DNA from: Auanema rhodensis
Lineage: Eukaryota; Nematoda; Chromadorea; Rhabditida; Rhabditidae
NCBI GenBank assembly: GCA_964057225.1
Contig: OZ059897.1
Location: 18,724,001 to 18,788,000 of the forward strand
Reading direction: 5' to 3'
Length of the DNA stretch: 64,000 bases
The position numbers were made by a program, and so were the translations under genes. The notes below the pieces were generated by a model. That model was not told the DNA's origin. It saw only the letters and a list, made by a program, of their open reading frames with translations, and searched no databases. Shown piece by piece: positions 1 to 12,857 of the stretch (positions are counted from its first letter, which is position 1; every line of letters begins with the position of its first letter).

Positions 1-1755
1 ATTAGTGTATGTTGAGTTTCCATGTACACTCAACATTGTTTCCAAAAACATTTTGACAAAAATTTTTTCGAAAAATTTCAAAATAATTTAGCAAAAAGTA
101 GATGTTTTTAGATTCCTTTTTTCAAGGCAAAGACGATGGACAATGTTATTCAACGAAATAATTATTTCTTCAGGGTGAAAATCGAGGATATAAGTGTGAA
201 CTTATATCAGTTGATATCTCGGTGCATTTTTAAGCTAGCGCAAATCTGATAACACAGATCGACGCAGCTTAAAAATCCGCATCGTATGCACTATACTACA
301 TTGAGAAACGCTTAATACAAAAATTAGTTATGATCGTTTGAAAAATGATGCATTAGTGTATGTTGAGTTTCCATGTACACTCAACATTGCTTCCAAAAAC
401 ATTTTGACAAAAATTTTTTCGAAAAATTTCAAAATAATTTAGCGAAAAGTAGATGTTTTTAGATTCCATTTTTCAAGGCAAAGACGATGGACAATGTTAT
501 TCAACGAAAAAATTAATTCTTCAGGGTGAAAATCGAGGATATAAGTGTGAACTTATATCAGTTGATATCTCGGTGCATTTTTAAGCTAGCGCAAATCTGA
601 TAACACAGATCGACGCAGCTTAAAAATCCGCATCGAATGCACTATACTACATTGAGAAACGCTTGATACAAAAATTAGTTATGATCGTTTGAAAAATGAT
701 GCATTAGTGTATGTTGAGTTTCCATGTACACTCAACATTGCTTCCAAAAACATTTTGACAAAAATTTTTTCGAAAAATTTCAAAATAATTTAGCAAAAAG
801 TAGATGTTTTTAGATTCCATTTTTCAAGGCAAAGACGATGGACAATGTTATTCAACGAAAAAATTAATTCTTCAGGGTGAAAATCGAGGATATAAGTGTG
901 AACTTATATCAGTTGATATCTCGGTGCATTTTTAAGCTAGCGCAAATCTGATAACACAGATCGACGCAGCTTAAAAATCCGCATCGAATGCACTATCCTA
1001 CATTAAGAAACGCTTGATACAAAAATTAGTTATGATCGTTTGAAAAATGATGCATTAGTGTATGTTGAGTTTCCATGTACACTCAACATTGCTTCCAAAA
1101 ACATTTTGACAAAAATTTTTTCGAAAAATTTCAAAATAATTTAGCAAAAAGTAGATGTTTTTAGATTCCATTTTTCAAGGCAAAGACGATGGACAATGTT
1201 ATTCAACGAAAAAATTAATTCTTCAGGGTGAAAATCGAGGATATAAGTGTGAACTTATATCAGTTGATATCTCGGTGCATTTTTAAGCTAGCGCAAATCT
1301 GATAACACAGATCGACGCAGCTTAAAAATCCGCATCGAATGCACTATACTACATTGAGAAACGCTTGATACAAAAATTAGTTATGATCGTTTGAAAAATG
1401 ATGCATTAGTGTATGTTGAGTTTCCATGTACACTCAACATTGCTTCCAAAAACATTTTGACAAAAATTTTTTCGAAAAATTTCAAAATAATTTAGCAAAA
1501 AGTAGATGTTTTTAGATTCCATTTTTCAAGGCAAAGACGATGGACAATGTTATTCAACGAAAAAATTAATTCTTCAGGGTGAAAATCGAGGATATAAGTG
1601 TGAACTTATATCAGTTGATATCTCGGTGCATTTTTAAGCTAGCGCAAATCTGATAACACAGATCGACGCAGCTTAAAAATCCGCATCGAATGCACTATCC
1701 TACATTAAGAAACGCTTGATACAAAAATTAGTTATGATCGTTTGAAAAATGATGC
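1..1755 (+). repeat. 5-mer HOR, copy 1 (monomers 1-5)
   Basis: Five monomers in order: one with T at p39, T at p117, 'aaataattatttc' and 'gcatcgtatg'; one with G at p93; then an alternation of C at p295 with 'attaag' (monomers 3 and 5) and a plain G314 copy (monomer 4). The following 1755 bases repeat this order and the private variants of monomer 1, so this is a true higher-order unit. Confidence 0.88.
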
Positions 1756-3510
1756 ATTAGTGTATGTTGAGTTTCCATGTACACTCAACATTGTTTCCAA
1801 AAACATTTTGACAAAAATTTTTTCGAAAAATTTCAAAATAATTTAGCAAAAAGTAGATGTTTTTAGATTCCTTTTTTCAAGGCAAAGACGATGGACAATG
1901 TTATTCAACGAAATAATTATTTCTTCAGGGTGAAAATCGAGGATATAAGTGTGAACTTATATCAGTTGATATCTCGGTGCATTTTTAAGCTAGCGCAAAT
2001 CTGATAACACAGATCGACGCAGCTTAAAAATCCGCATCGTATGCACTATACTACATTGAGAAACGCTTAATACAAAAATTAGTTATGATCGTTTGAAAAA
2101 TGATGCATTAGTGTATGTTGAGTTTCCATGTACACTCAACATTGCTTCCAAAAACATTTTGACAAAAATTTTTTCGAAAAATTTCAAAATAATTTAGCGA
2201 AAAGTAGATGTTTTTAGATTCCATTTTTCAAGGCAAAGACGATGGACAATGTTATTCAACGAAAAAATTAATTCTTCAGGGTGAAAATCGAGGATATAAG
2301 TGTGAACTTATATCAGTTGATATCTCGGTGCATTTTTAAGCTAGCGCAAATCTGATAACACAGATCGACGCAGCTTAAAAATCCGCATCGAATGCACTAT
2401 ACTACATTGAGAAACGCTTGATACAAAAATTAGTTATGATCGTTTGAAAAATGATGCATTAGTGTATGTTGAGTTTCCATGTACACTCAACATTGCTTCC
2501 AAAAACATTTTGACAAAAATTTTTTCGAAAAATTTCAAAATAATTTAGCAAAAAGTAGATGTTTTTAGATTCCATTTTTCAAGGCAAAGACGATGGACAA
2601 TGTTATTCAACGAAAAAATTAATTCTTCAGGGTGAAAATCGAGGATATAAGTGTGAACTTATATCAGTTGATATCTCGGTGCATTTTTAAGCTAGCGCAA
2701 ATCTGATAACACAGATCGACGCAGCTTAAAAATCCGCATCGAATGCACTATCCTACATTAAGAAACGCTTGATACAAAAATTAGTTATGATCGTTTGAAA
2801 AATGATGCATTAGTGTATGTTGAGTTTCCATGTACACTCAACATTGCTTCCAAAAACATTTTGACAAAAATTTTTTCGAAAAATTTCAAAATAATTTAGC
2901 AAAAAGTAGATGTTTTTAGATTCCATTTTTCAAGGCAAAGACGATGGACAATGTTATTCAACGAAAAAATTAATTCTTCAGGGTGAAAATCGAGGATATA
3001 AGTGTGAACTTATATCAGTTGATATCTCGGTGCATTTTTAAGCTAGCGCAAATCTGATAACACAGATCGACGCAGCTTAAAAATCCGCATCGAATGCACT
3101 ATACTACATTGAGAAACGCTTGATACAAAAATTAGTTATGATCGTTTGAAAAATGATGCATTAGTGTATGTTGAGTTTCCATGTACACTCAACATTGCTT
3201 CCAAAAACATTTTGACAAAAATTTTTTCGAAAAATTTCAAAATAATTTAGCAAAAAGTAGATGTTTTTAGATTCCATTTTTCAAGGCAAAGACGATGGAC
3301 AATGTTATTCAACGAAAAAATTAATTCTTCAGGGTGAAAATCGAGGATATAAGTGTGAACTTATATCAGTTGATATCTCGGTGCATTTTTAAGCTAGCGC
3401 AAATCTGATAACACAGATCGACGCAGCTTAAAAATCCGCATCGAATTCACTATACTACATTGAGAAACGCTTAATACAAAAATTAGTTATGATCGTTTGA
3501 AAAATGATGC
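1756..3510 (+). repeat. 5-mer HOR, copy 2 (monomers 6-10)
   Basis: Monomers 6-9 match monomers 1-4 at all markers I checked, including the rare T at p39 and the 'gcatcgtatg' variant. The last monomer departs. Monomer 5 ends with C at p295, 'attaag' and G at p314, while monomer 10 has a private 'gaattcac', A at p295, 'attgag' and A at p314. The tandem therefore stops within monomer 10, at about 3445. Confidence 0.86.
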
Positions 3511-5616
3511 ATTAGTGTATGTTGAGTTTCCATGTACACTCAACATTGCTTCCAAAAACATTTTGACAAAAATTTTTTCGAAAAATTTCAAAATAATTTA
3601 GCGAAAAGTAGATGTTTTTAGATTCCATTTTTCAAAGCAAAGACGATGGACAATGTTATTCAACGAAAAAATTAATTCTTCAGGGTGAAAATCGAGGATA
3701 TAAGTGTGAACATATATCAGTTGATATCTCGGTGCATTTTTAAGCTAGCGCAAATCTGATAACACAGATCGACGCAGCTTAAAAATCCGCATCGAATGCA
3801 CTATACTACATTAAGAAACGCTTGATACAAAAATTAGTTATGATCGTTTGAAAAATGATGCATTAGTGTATGTTGAGTTTCCATGTACACTCAACATTGC
3901 TTCCAAAAACATTTTGACAAAAATTTTTTCGAAAAATTTCAAAATAATTTAGCGAAAAGTAGATGTTTTTAGATTCCATTTTTCAAGGCAAAGACGATGG
4001 ACAATGTTATTCAACGAAAAAATTAATTCTTCAGGGTGAAAATCGAGGATATAAGTGTGAACTTATATCAGTTGAGATCTCGGTGCATTTTTAAGCTAGC
4101 GCAAATCTGATAACACAGATCGACGCAGCTTAAAAATCCGCATCGAATGCACTATATTACATTGAGAAACGCTTGATACAAAAATTAGTTATGATCGTTT
4201 GAAAAATGATGCATTAGTGTATGTTGAGTTTCCATGTACACTCAACATTGCTTCCAAAAACATTTTGACAAAAATTTTTTCGAAAAATTTCAAAATAATT
4301 TAGCGAAAAGTAGATGTTTTTAGATTCCATTTTTCAAGGCAAAGACGATGGACAATGTTATTCAACGAAAAAATTAATTCTTCAGGGTGAAAATCGAGGA
4401 TATAAGTGTGAACTTATATCAGTTGATATCTCGGTGCATTTTTAAGCTAGCGCAAATCTGATAACACAGATCGACGCAGCTTAAAAATCCGCATCGAATG
4501 CACTATACTACATTGAGAAACGCTTGATACAAAAATTAGTTATGATCGTTTGAAAAATGATGCATTAGTGTATGTTGAGTTTCCATGTACACTCAACATT
4601 GTTTCCAAAAACATTTTGACAAAAATTTTTTCGAAAAATTTCAAAATAATTTAGCAAAAAGTAGATGTTTTTAGATTCCATTTTTCAAGGCAAAGACGAT
4701 GGACAATGTTATTCAACGAAAAAATTAATTCTTCAGGGTGAAAATCGAGGATATAAGTGTGAACTTATATCAGTTGATATCTCGGTGCATTTTTAAGCTA
4801 GCGCAAATCTGATAACACAGATCGACGCAGCTTAAAAATCCGCATCGAATGCACTATCCTACATTAAGAAACGCTTGATACAAAAATTAGTTATGATCGT
4901 TTGAAAAATGATGCATTAGTGTATGTTGAGTTTCCATGTACACTCAACATTGCTTCCAAAAACATTTTGACAAAAATTTTTTCGAAAAATTTCAAAATAA
5001 TTTAGCGAAAAGTAGATGTTTTTAGATTCCATTTTTCAAGGCAAAGACGATGGACAATGGTATTCAACGAAAAAATTAATTCTTCAGGGTGAAAATCGAG
5101 GATATAAGTGTGAACTTATATCAGTTGATATCTCGGTGCATTTTTAAGCTAGCGCAAATCTGATAACACAGATCGACGCAGCTTAAAAATCCGCATCGAA
5201 TGCACTATACTACATTAAGAAACGCTTGATACAAAAATTAGTTATGATCGTTTGAAAAATGATGCATTAGTGTATGTTGAGTTTCCATGTACACTCAACA
5301 TTGCTTCCAAAAACATTTTGACAAAAATTTTTTCGAAAAATTTCAAAATAATTTAGCGAAAAGTAGATGTTTTTAGATTCCATTTTTCAAGGCAAAGACG
5401 ATGGACAATGTTATTCAACGAAAAAATTAATTCTTCAGGGTGAAAATCGAGGATATAAGTGTGAACTTATATCAGTTGATATCTCGGTGCATTTTTAAGC
5501 TAGCGCAAATCTGATAACACAGATCGACGCAGCTTAAAAATCCGCATCGAATGCACTATACTACATTGAGAAACGCTTAATACAAAAATTAGTTATGATC
5601 GTTTGAAAAATGATGC
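3511..5616 (+). repeat. Mixed monomers without a clear HOR (monomers 11-16)
   Basis: These six copies are mostly of the p93-G type and carry scattered private changes: 'tcaaagcaaag' near 3633, 'gaacatatat' near 3709, 'gttgagatc' near 4071, 'ctatattac' near 4151 and 'caatggtatt' near 5057. Monomers 14-15 resemble monomers 17-18 just downstream, a weak 3-monomer periodicity. Monomer 14 shares the T at p39 with monomers 1 and 6. Confidence 0.75.
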
Positions 5617-8073
5617 ATTAGTGTATGTTGAGTTTCCATGTACACTCAACATTGCTTCCAAAAACATTTTGACAAAAATTTTTTCGAAAAATTTCAAAAT
5701 AATTTAGCAAAAAGTAGATGTTTTTAGATTCCATTTTTCAAGGCAAAGACGATGGACAATGTTATTCAACGAAAAAATTAATTCTTCAGGGTGAAAATCG
5801 AGGATATAAGTGTGAACTTATATCAGTTGATATCTCGGTGCATTTTTAAGCTAGCGCAAATCTGATAACACAGATCGACGCAGCTTAAAAATCCGCATCG
5901 AATGCACTATCCTACATTAAGAAACGCTTGATACAAAAATTAGTTATGATCGTTTGAAAAATGATGCATTAGTGTATGTTGAGTTTCCATGTACACTCAA
6001 CATTGCTTCCAAAAACATTTTGACAAAAATTTTTTCGAAAAATTTCAAAATAATTTAGCGAAAAGTAGATGTTTTTAGATTCCATTTTTCAAGGCAAAGA
6101 CGATGGACAATGTTATTCAACGAAAAAATTAATTCTTCAGGGTGAAAATCGAGGATATAAGTGTGAACTTATATCAGTTGATATCTCGGTGCATTTTTAA
6201 GCTAGCGCAAATCTGATAACACAGATCGACGCAGCTTAAAAATCCGCATCGAATGCACTATACTACATTAAGAAACGCTTGATACAAAAATTAGTTATGA
6301 TCGTTTGAAAAATGATGCATTAGTGTATGTTGAGTTTCCATGTACACTCAACATTGCTTCCAAAAACATTTTGACAAAAATTTTTTCGAAAAATTTCAAA
6401 ATAATTTAGCAAAAAGTAGATGTTTTTAGATTCCATTTTTCAAGGCAAAGACGATGGACAATGTTATTCAACGAAAAAATTAATTCTTCAGGGTGAAAAT
6501 CGAGGATATAAGTGTGAACTTATATCAGTTGATATCTCGGTGCATTTTTAAGCTAGCGCAAATCTGATAACACAGATCGACGCAGCTTCAAACTCCGCAT
6601 CGAATGCACTATACTACATTGAGAAACGCTTAATACAAAAATTAGTTATGATCGTTTGAAAAATGATGCATTAGTGTATGTTGAGTTTCCATGTACACTC
6701 AACATTGCTTCCAAAAACATTTTGACAAAAATTTTTTCGAAAAATTTCAAAATAATTTAGCGAAAAGTAGATGTTTTTAGATTCCATTTTTCAAGGCAAA
6801 GACGATGGACAATGTTATTCAACGAAAAAATTAATTCTTCAGGGTGAAAATCGAGGATATAAGTGTGAACTTATATCAGTTGATATCTCGGTGCATTTTT
6901 AAGCTAGCGCAAATCTGATAACACAGATCGACGCAGCTTCAAACTCCGCATCGAATGCACTATACTACATTGAGAAACGCTTAATACAAAAATTAGTTAT
7001 GATCGTTTGAAAAATGATGCATTAGTGTATGTTGAGTTTCCATGTACACTCAACATTGCTTCCAAAAACATTTTGACAAAAATTTTTTCGAAAAATTTCA
7101 AAATAATTTAGCGAAAAGTAGATGTTTTTAGATTCCATTTTTCAAGGCAAAGACGATGGACAATGTTATTCAACGAAAAAATTAATTCTTCAGGGTGAAA
7201 ATCGAGGATATAAGTGTGAACTTATATCAGTTGATATCTCGGTGCATTTTTAAGCTAGCGCAAATCTGATAACACAGATCGACGCAGCTTAAAAATCCGC
7301 ATCGAATGCACTATACTACATTGAGAAACGCTTGATACAAAAATTAGTTATGATCGTTTGAAAAATGATGCATTAGTGTATGTTGAGTTTCCATGTACAC
7401 TCAACATTGCTTCCAAAAACATTTTGACAAAAATTTTTTCGAAAAATTTCAAAATAATTTAGCAAAAAGTAGATGTTTTTAGATTCCATTTTTCAAGGCA
7501 AAGACGATGGACAATGTTATTCAACGAAAAAATTAATTCTTCAGGGTGAAAATCGAGGATATAAGTGTGAACTTATATCAGTTGATATCTCGGTGCATTT
7601 TTAAGCTAGCGCAAATCTGATAACACAGATCGACGCAGCTTCAAACTCCGCATCGAATGCACTATACTACATTGAGAAACGCTTAATACAAAAATTAGTT
7701 ATGATCGTTTGAAAAATGATGCATTAGTGTATGTTGAGTTTCCATGTACACTCAACATTGCTTCCAAAAACATTTTGACAAAAATTTTTTCGAAAAATTT
7801 CAAAATAATTTAGCGAAAAGTAGATGTTTTTAGATTCCATTTTTCAAGGCAAAGACGATGGACAATGTTATTCAACGAAAAAATTAATTCTTCAGGGTGA
7901 AAATCGAGGATATAAGTGTGAACTTATATCAGTTGATATCTCGGTGCATTTTTAAGCTAGCGCAAATCTGATAACACAGATCGACGCAGCTTAAAAATCC
8001 GCATCGAATGCACTATACTACATTGAGAAACGCTTGATACAAAAATTAGTTATGATCGTTTGAAAAATGATGC
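5617..8073 (+). repeat. Shortened copy of the 12-mer HOR (monomers 17-23)
   Basis: The class order here is C295/attaag, G93/attaag, A93/'caaactcc', G93/'caaactcc', plain G93, A93/'caaactcc', plain G93. It parallels monomers 68-75 (23518-26325) but lacks the equivalents of monomer 70 and of one of monomers 73/74. The 'caaactcc' variants start at 6589, 6940 and 7642. The same two are 351 bases apart at 20629 and 20980 in the 11-mer copy, a shift of 40 monomers. Confidence 0.78.
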
Positions 8074-11000
8074 ATTAGTGTATGTTGAGTTTCCATGTAC
8101 ACTCAACATTGCTTCCAAAAACATTTTGACAAAAATTTTTTCGAAAAATTTCAAAATAATTTAGCAAAAAGTAGATGTTTTTAGATTCCATTTTTCAAGG
8201 CAAAGACGATGGACAATGTTATTCAACGAAAAAATTAATTCTTCAGGGTGAAAATCGAGGATATAAGTGTGAACTTATATCAGTTGATATCTCGGTGCAT
8301 TTTTAAGCTAGCGCAAATCTGATAACACAGATCGACGCAGCTTAAAAATCCGCATCGAATGCACTATACTACATTGAGGAACGCTTAATACAAAAATTAG
8401 TTATAATCGTTTGAAAAATGATGCATTAGTGTATGTTGAGTTTCCATGTACACTCAACATTGCTTCCAAAAACATTTTGACAAAAACTTTTTCGAAAAAT
8501 TTCAAAATAATTTAGCAAAAAGTAGATGTTTTTAGATTCCATTTTTCAAGGCAAAGACGATGGACAATGTTATTCAACGAAAAAATTAATTCTTCAGGGT
8601 GAAAATCGAGGATATAAGTGTGAACTTATATCAGTTGATATCTCGGTGCATTTTTAAGCTAGCGCAAATCTGATAACACAGATGGACGCAGCTTAAAAAT
8701 CCGCATCGAATGCACTATACTACATTGAGAAACGCTTAATACAAAAATTAGTTATGATCGTTTGAAAAATGATGCATTAGTGTATGTTGAGTTTCCATGT
8801 ACACTCAACATTGCTTCCAAAAACATTTTGATAAAAACTTTTTCGAAAAATTTCAAAATAATTTAGCAGAAAGTAGATGTTTTTAGATTCCATTTTTCAA
8901 GGCAAAGACGATGGACAATGTTATTCAACGAAAAAATTAATTCTTCAGGGTGAAAATCGAGGATATAAGTGTGAACTTATATCAGTTGATATCTCGGTGC
9001 ATTTTTAAGCTAGCGCAAATCTGATAACACAGATCGACGCAGCTTGAAAATCCGCATCGAATGCACTATACTACATTGAAAAACGCTTAATACAAAAATT
9101 AGTTATAATCGTTTGAAAAATGATGCATTAGTGTATGTTGAGTTTCCATGTACACTCAACATTGCTTCCAAAAACATTTTGACAAAAATTTTTTCGAAAA
9201 ATTTCAAAATAATTTAGCAAAAAGTAGATGTTTTTAGATTCCATTTTTCAAGGCAAAGACGGTGGACAATGTTATTCAACGAAAAAATTAATTCTTCAGG
9301 GTGAAAATCGAGGATATAAGTGTGAACTTATATCAGTTGATATCTCGGTGCATTTTTAAGCTAGCGCAAATCTGATAACACAGATCGACGCAGCTTAAAA
9401 ATCCGCATCGAATGCACTATACTACATTAAGAGACGCTTGATACAAAAATTAGTTATGATCGTTTGAAAAATGATGCATTAGTGTATGTTGAGTTTCCAT
9501 GTACACTCAACATTGCTTCCAAAAACATTTTGACAAAAATTTTTTCGAAAAATTTCAAAATAATTTAGCAAAAAGTAGATGTTTTTAGATTCCATTTTTC
9601 AAGGCAAAGACGATGGACAATGTTATTCAACGAAAAAATTAATTCTTCAGGGTGAAAATCGAGGATATAAGTGTGAACTTATATCAGTTGATATTTCGGT
9701 GCTTTTTTAAGCTAGCGCAAATCTGATAACACAGATCGACGCAGCTTGAAAATCCGCATCGAATGCACTATACTACATTGAGAAACGCTTAATACAAAAA
9801 TTAGTTATGATCGTTTGAAAAATGATGCATTAGTGTATGTTGAGTTTCCATGTACACTCAACATTGCTTCCAAAAACATTTTGACAAAAATTTTTTCGAA
9901 AAATTTCAAAATAATTTAGCAAAAAGTAGATGTTTTTAGATTCCTTTTTTCAAGGCAAAGACGATGGACAATGTTATTCAACAAAAAAATTGTTTCTTCA
10001 GGGTGAAAATCGAGGATATAAGTGTGAACTTATATCAGTTGATATCTCGGTGCATTTTTAAGCTAGCGCAAATCTGATAACACAGATCGACGCAGCTTAC
10101 AAATCCGCATCGAATGCACTATACTACATTGAGAAACGCTTGATACAAAAATTAGTTATGATCGTTTGAAAAATGATGCATTAGTGTATGTTGAGTTTCC
10201 ATGTACACTCAACATTGCTTCCAAAAACATTTTGACAAAAATTTTTTCGAAAAATTTCAAAATAATTTAGCAAAAAGTAGATGTTTTTAGATTCCATTTT
10301 TCAAGGCAAAGACGATGGACAATGTTATTCAACGAAAAAATTAATTCTTCAGGGTGAAAATCGAGGATATAAGTGTGAACTTATATCAGTTGATATCTCG
10401 GTGCATTTTTAAGCTAGCGCAAATCTGATAACACAGATCGACGCAGCTTAAAAATCCGCATCGAATGCACTATACTACATTAAGAGACGCTTGATACAAA
10501 AATTAGTTATGATCGTTTGAAAAATGATGCATTAGTGTATGTTGAGTTTCCATGTACACTCAACATTGCTTCCAAAAACATTTTGACAAAAATTTTTTCG
10601 AAAAATTTCAAAATAATTTAGCAAAAAGTAGATGTTTTTAGATTCCATTTTTCAAGGCAAAGACGATGGACAATGTTATTCAACGAAAAAATTAATTCTT
10701 CAGGGTGAAAATCGAGGATATAAGTGTGAACTTATATCAGTTGATATCTCGGTGCATTTTTAAGCTAGCGCAAATCTGATAACACAGATCGACGCAGCTT
10801 CAAACTCCGCATCGAATGCACTATACTACATTGAGAAACGCTTAATACAAAAATTAGTTATGATCGTTTGAAAAATGATGCATTAGTGTATGTTGAGTTT
10901 CCATGTACACTCAACATTGCTTCCAAAAACATTTTGACAAAAATTTTTTCGAAAAATTTCAAAATAATTTAGCAAAAAGTAGATGTTTTTAGATTCCTTT

Positions 11001-11583
11001 TTTCAAGGCAAAGACGATGGACAATGTTATTCAACGAAAAAATTATTTCTTCAGGGTGAAAATCGAGGATATAAGTGTGAACTTATATCAGTTGATATCT
11101 CGGTGCATTTTTAAGCTAGCGCAAATCTGATAACACAGATCGACGCAGCTTAAAAATCCGCATCGAATGCACTATACTACATTGAGAAACGCTTGATACA
11201 AAAATTAGTTATGATCGTTTGAAAAATGATGCATTAGTGTATGTTGAGTTTCCATGTACACTCAACATTGCTTCCAAAAACATTTTGACAAAAATTTTTT
11301 CGAAAAATTTCAAAATAATTTAGCAAAAAGTAGATGTTTTTAGATTCCATTTTTCAAGGCAAAGACGATGGACAATGTTATTCAACGAAAAAATTAATTC
11401 TTCAGGGTGAAAATCGAGGATATAAGTGTGAACTTATATCAGTTGATATCTCGGTGCATTTTTAAGCTAGCGCAAATCTGATAACACAGATCGACGCAGC
11501 TTAAAAATCCGCATCGAATGCACTATACTACATTAAGAAACGCTTGATACAAAAATTAGTTATGATCGTTTGAAAAATGATGC
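8074..11583 (+). repeat. Rare-variant block X, copy 1 (monomers 24-33)
   Basis: This run is rich in private markers: 'ttgaggaacg' (8371 region), 'ttataatcg', 'caaaaactttttcg', 'gatggacgc', 'gataaaaac', 'gcagaaag', 'acggtgg', 'ttaagagacg', 'gatatttcggtgctttttt', 'cttacaaat' and 'cttcaaactcc'. The same series in the same order recurs 18,252 bases (52 monomers) downstream. Differences between the copies are few: 'ttgaaaaacg' near 9071 and two substitutions near 9983 and 9992 are found only here. Its second half (from about 9263) also recurs 83 monomers downstream. Confidence 0.87.
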
Positions 11584-12644
11584 ATTAGTGTATGTTGAGT
11601 TTCCATGTACACTCAACATTGCTTCCAAAAACATTTTGACAAAAATTTTTTCGAAAAATTTCAAAATAATTTAGCAAAAAGTAGATGTTTTTAGATTCCA
11701 TTTTTCAAGGCAAAGACGATGGACAATGTTATTCAACGAAGAAATTAATTCTTCAGGGTGAAAATCGAGGATATAAGTGTGAACTTATATCAGTTGATAT
11801 CTCGGTGCATTTTTAAGCTAGCGCAAATCTGATAACACAGATCGACGCAGCTTAAAAATCCGCATCGAATGCACTATACTACATTGAGAAACGCGTGATA
11901 CAAAAATTAGTTATGATCGTTTGAAAAATGATGCATTAGTGTATGTTGAGTTTCCATGTACACTCAACATTGCTTCCAAAAACATTTTGACAAAAATTTT
12001 TTCGAAAAATTTCAAAATAATTTAGCAAAAAGTAGATGTTTTTAGATTCCTTTTTTCAAGGCAAAGACGATGGACAATGTTATTCAACGAAAAAATTATT
12101 TCTTCAGGGTGAAAATCGAGGATATAAGTGTGAACTTATATCAGTTGATATCTCGGTGCATTTTTAAGCTAGCGCAAATCTGATAACACAGATCGACGCA
12201 GCTTAAAAATCCGCATCGAATGCACTATACTACATTGAAAAACGCTTGATACAAAAATTAGTTATGATCGTTTGAAAAATGATGCATTAGTGTATGTTGA
12301 GTTTCCATGTACACTCAACATTGCTTCCAAAAACATTTTGACAAAAATTTTTTCGAAAAATTTCAAAATAATTTAGCAAAAAGTAGATGTTTTTAGATTC
12401 CTTTTTTCAAGGCAAAGACGATGGACAATGTTATTCAACGAAAAAATTATTTCTTCAGGGTGAAAATCGAGGATATAAGTGTGAACTTATATCAGTTGAT
12501 ATCTCGGTGCATTTTTAAGCTAGCGCAAATCTGATAACACAGATCGACGCAGCTTAAAAATCCGCATCGAATGCACTATACTACATTGAGAAACGCTTGA
12601 TACAAAAATTAGTTATGATCGTTTGAAAAATGATGCATTAGTGT

Positions 12645-12672
12645 ATGTTGAGTTTCCATGTACACTCAACAT
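12645..12672. repeat. Inverted repeat, 9-bp arms (p9-36), in every monomer
   Basis: The arms atgttgagt and actcaacat are perfect reverse complements separated by 10 bases. The same pair occurs in essentially every copy. It is broken by C-to-A changes giving 'acaatcaac' in monomers 150, 154 and 156 (near 52326, 53731 and 54433), and by 'caatatt' in monomer 131 (about 45663). Monomers 42, 45 and 125 change the left arm (tgctgag). It could form a cruciform or hairpin in a transcript, or be a binding site. No function can be read from the sequence. Confidence 0.75.
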
Positions 12673-12679
12673 TGCTTCC

Positions 12680-12758
12680 AAAAACATTTTGACAAAAATT
12701 TTTTCGAAAAATTTCAAAATAATTTAGCAAAAAGTAGATGTTTTTAGATTCCATTTTT
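12680..12758. other. Phased A/T tracts (p44-122), probable curved DNA
   Basis: Runs of A or T lie at p44-48, p51-54, p58-68, p71-78, p81-89, p93-97, p105-109 and p118-122. Their centres are mostly 10-13 bases apart, close to the helical repeat. The segment also contains the 12-bp palindrome tttttcgaaaaa. Phased A-tracts are known to cause intrinsic curvature, and many satellites show this. The curvature itself is inferred. The p93 A/G and p109 T/A variants shorten or interrupt individual tracts. Confidence 0.6.
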
Positions 12759-12822
12759 CAAGGCAAAGACGATGGACAATGTTATTCAACGAAAAAATTA
12801 ATTCTTCAGGGTGAAAATCGAG

Positions 12823-12844
12823 GATATAAGTGTGAACTTATATC
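12823..12844. repeat. Perfect 9-bp hairpin with 4-base loop (p187-208)
   Basis: gatataagt and acttatatc are exact reverse complements around the loop gtga. The element is nearly invariant across the array. I noticed breaks only at about 3711 (monomer 11), in monomers 42, 45 and 125 (gagggtata), and at about 63371 (monomer 181). Its right arm overlaps the left arm of the next inverted repeat, so the two hairpins could not form together. Its constancy beside a highly variable neighbour (p226-275) may mean constraint, or may simply reflect homogenisation. Confidence 0.75.
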
Positions 12845-12853
12845 AGTTGATAT
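12840..12853. repeat. Short palindrome atatca-gt-tgatat (p204-217)
   Basis: Two 6-base arms are separated by 2 bases, followed at once by the tail of a gatatc palindrome. It shares p204-208 with the right arm of the preceding 9-bp hairpin, giving two mutually exclusive folds. It is altered at about 4072 (gttgagatc), about 26535 (cagatgat) and in copies with 'gatatttcgg'. No function is assigned. Confidence 0.6.
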
Positions 12854-12857
12854 CTCG

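Noticed and set aside
12699-12720. CENP-B box in the TTCGAAAAATTTC region
   Set aside because: Only the TTCG and one A of the box match. The essential CGGG half is absent on both strands.
12689-12723. Bacterial-type promoter (TTGACA at p53-58 in each monomer)
   Set aside because: No reasonable -10 hexamer occurs at 16-18 bases from it, and the context is a eukaryotic-type satellite. The match is expected in AT-rich DNA.
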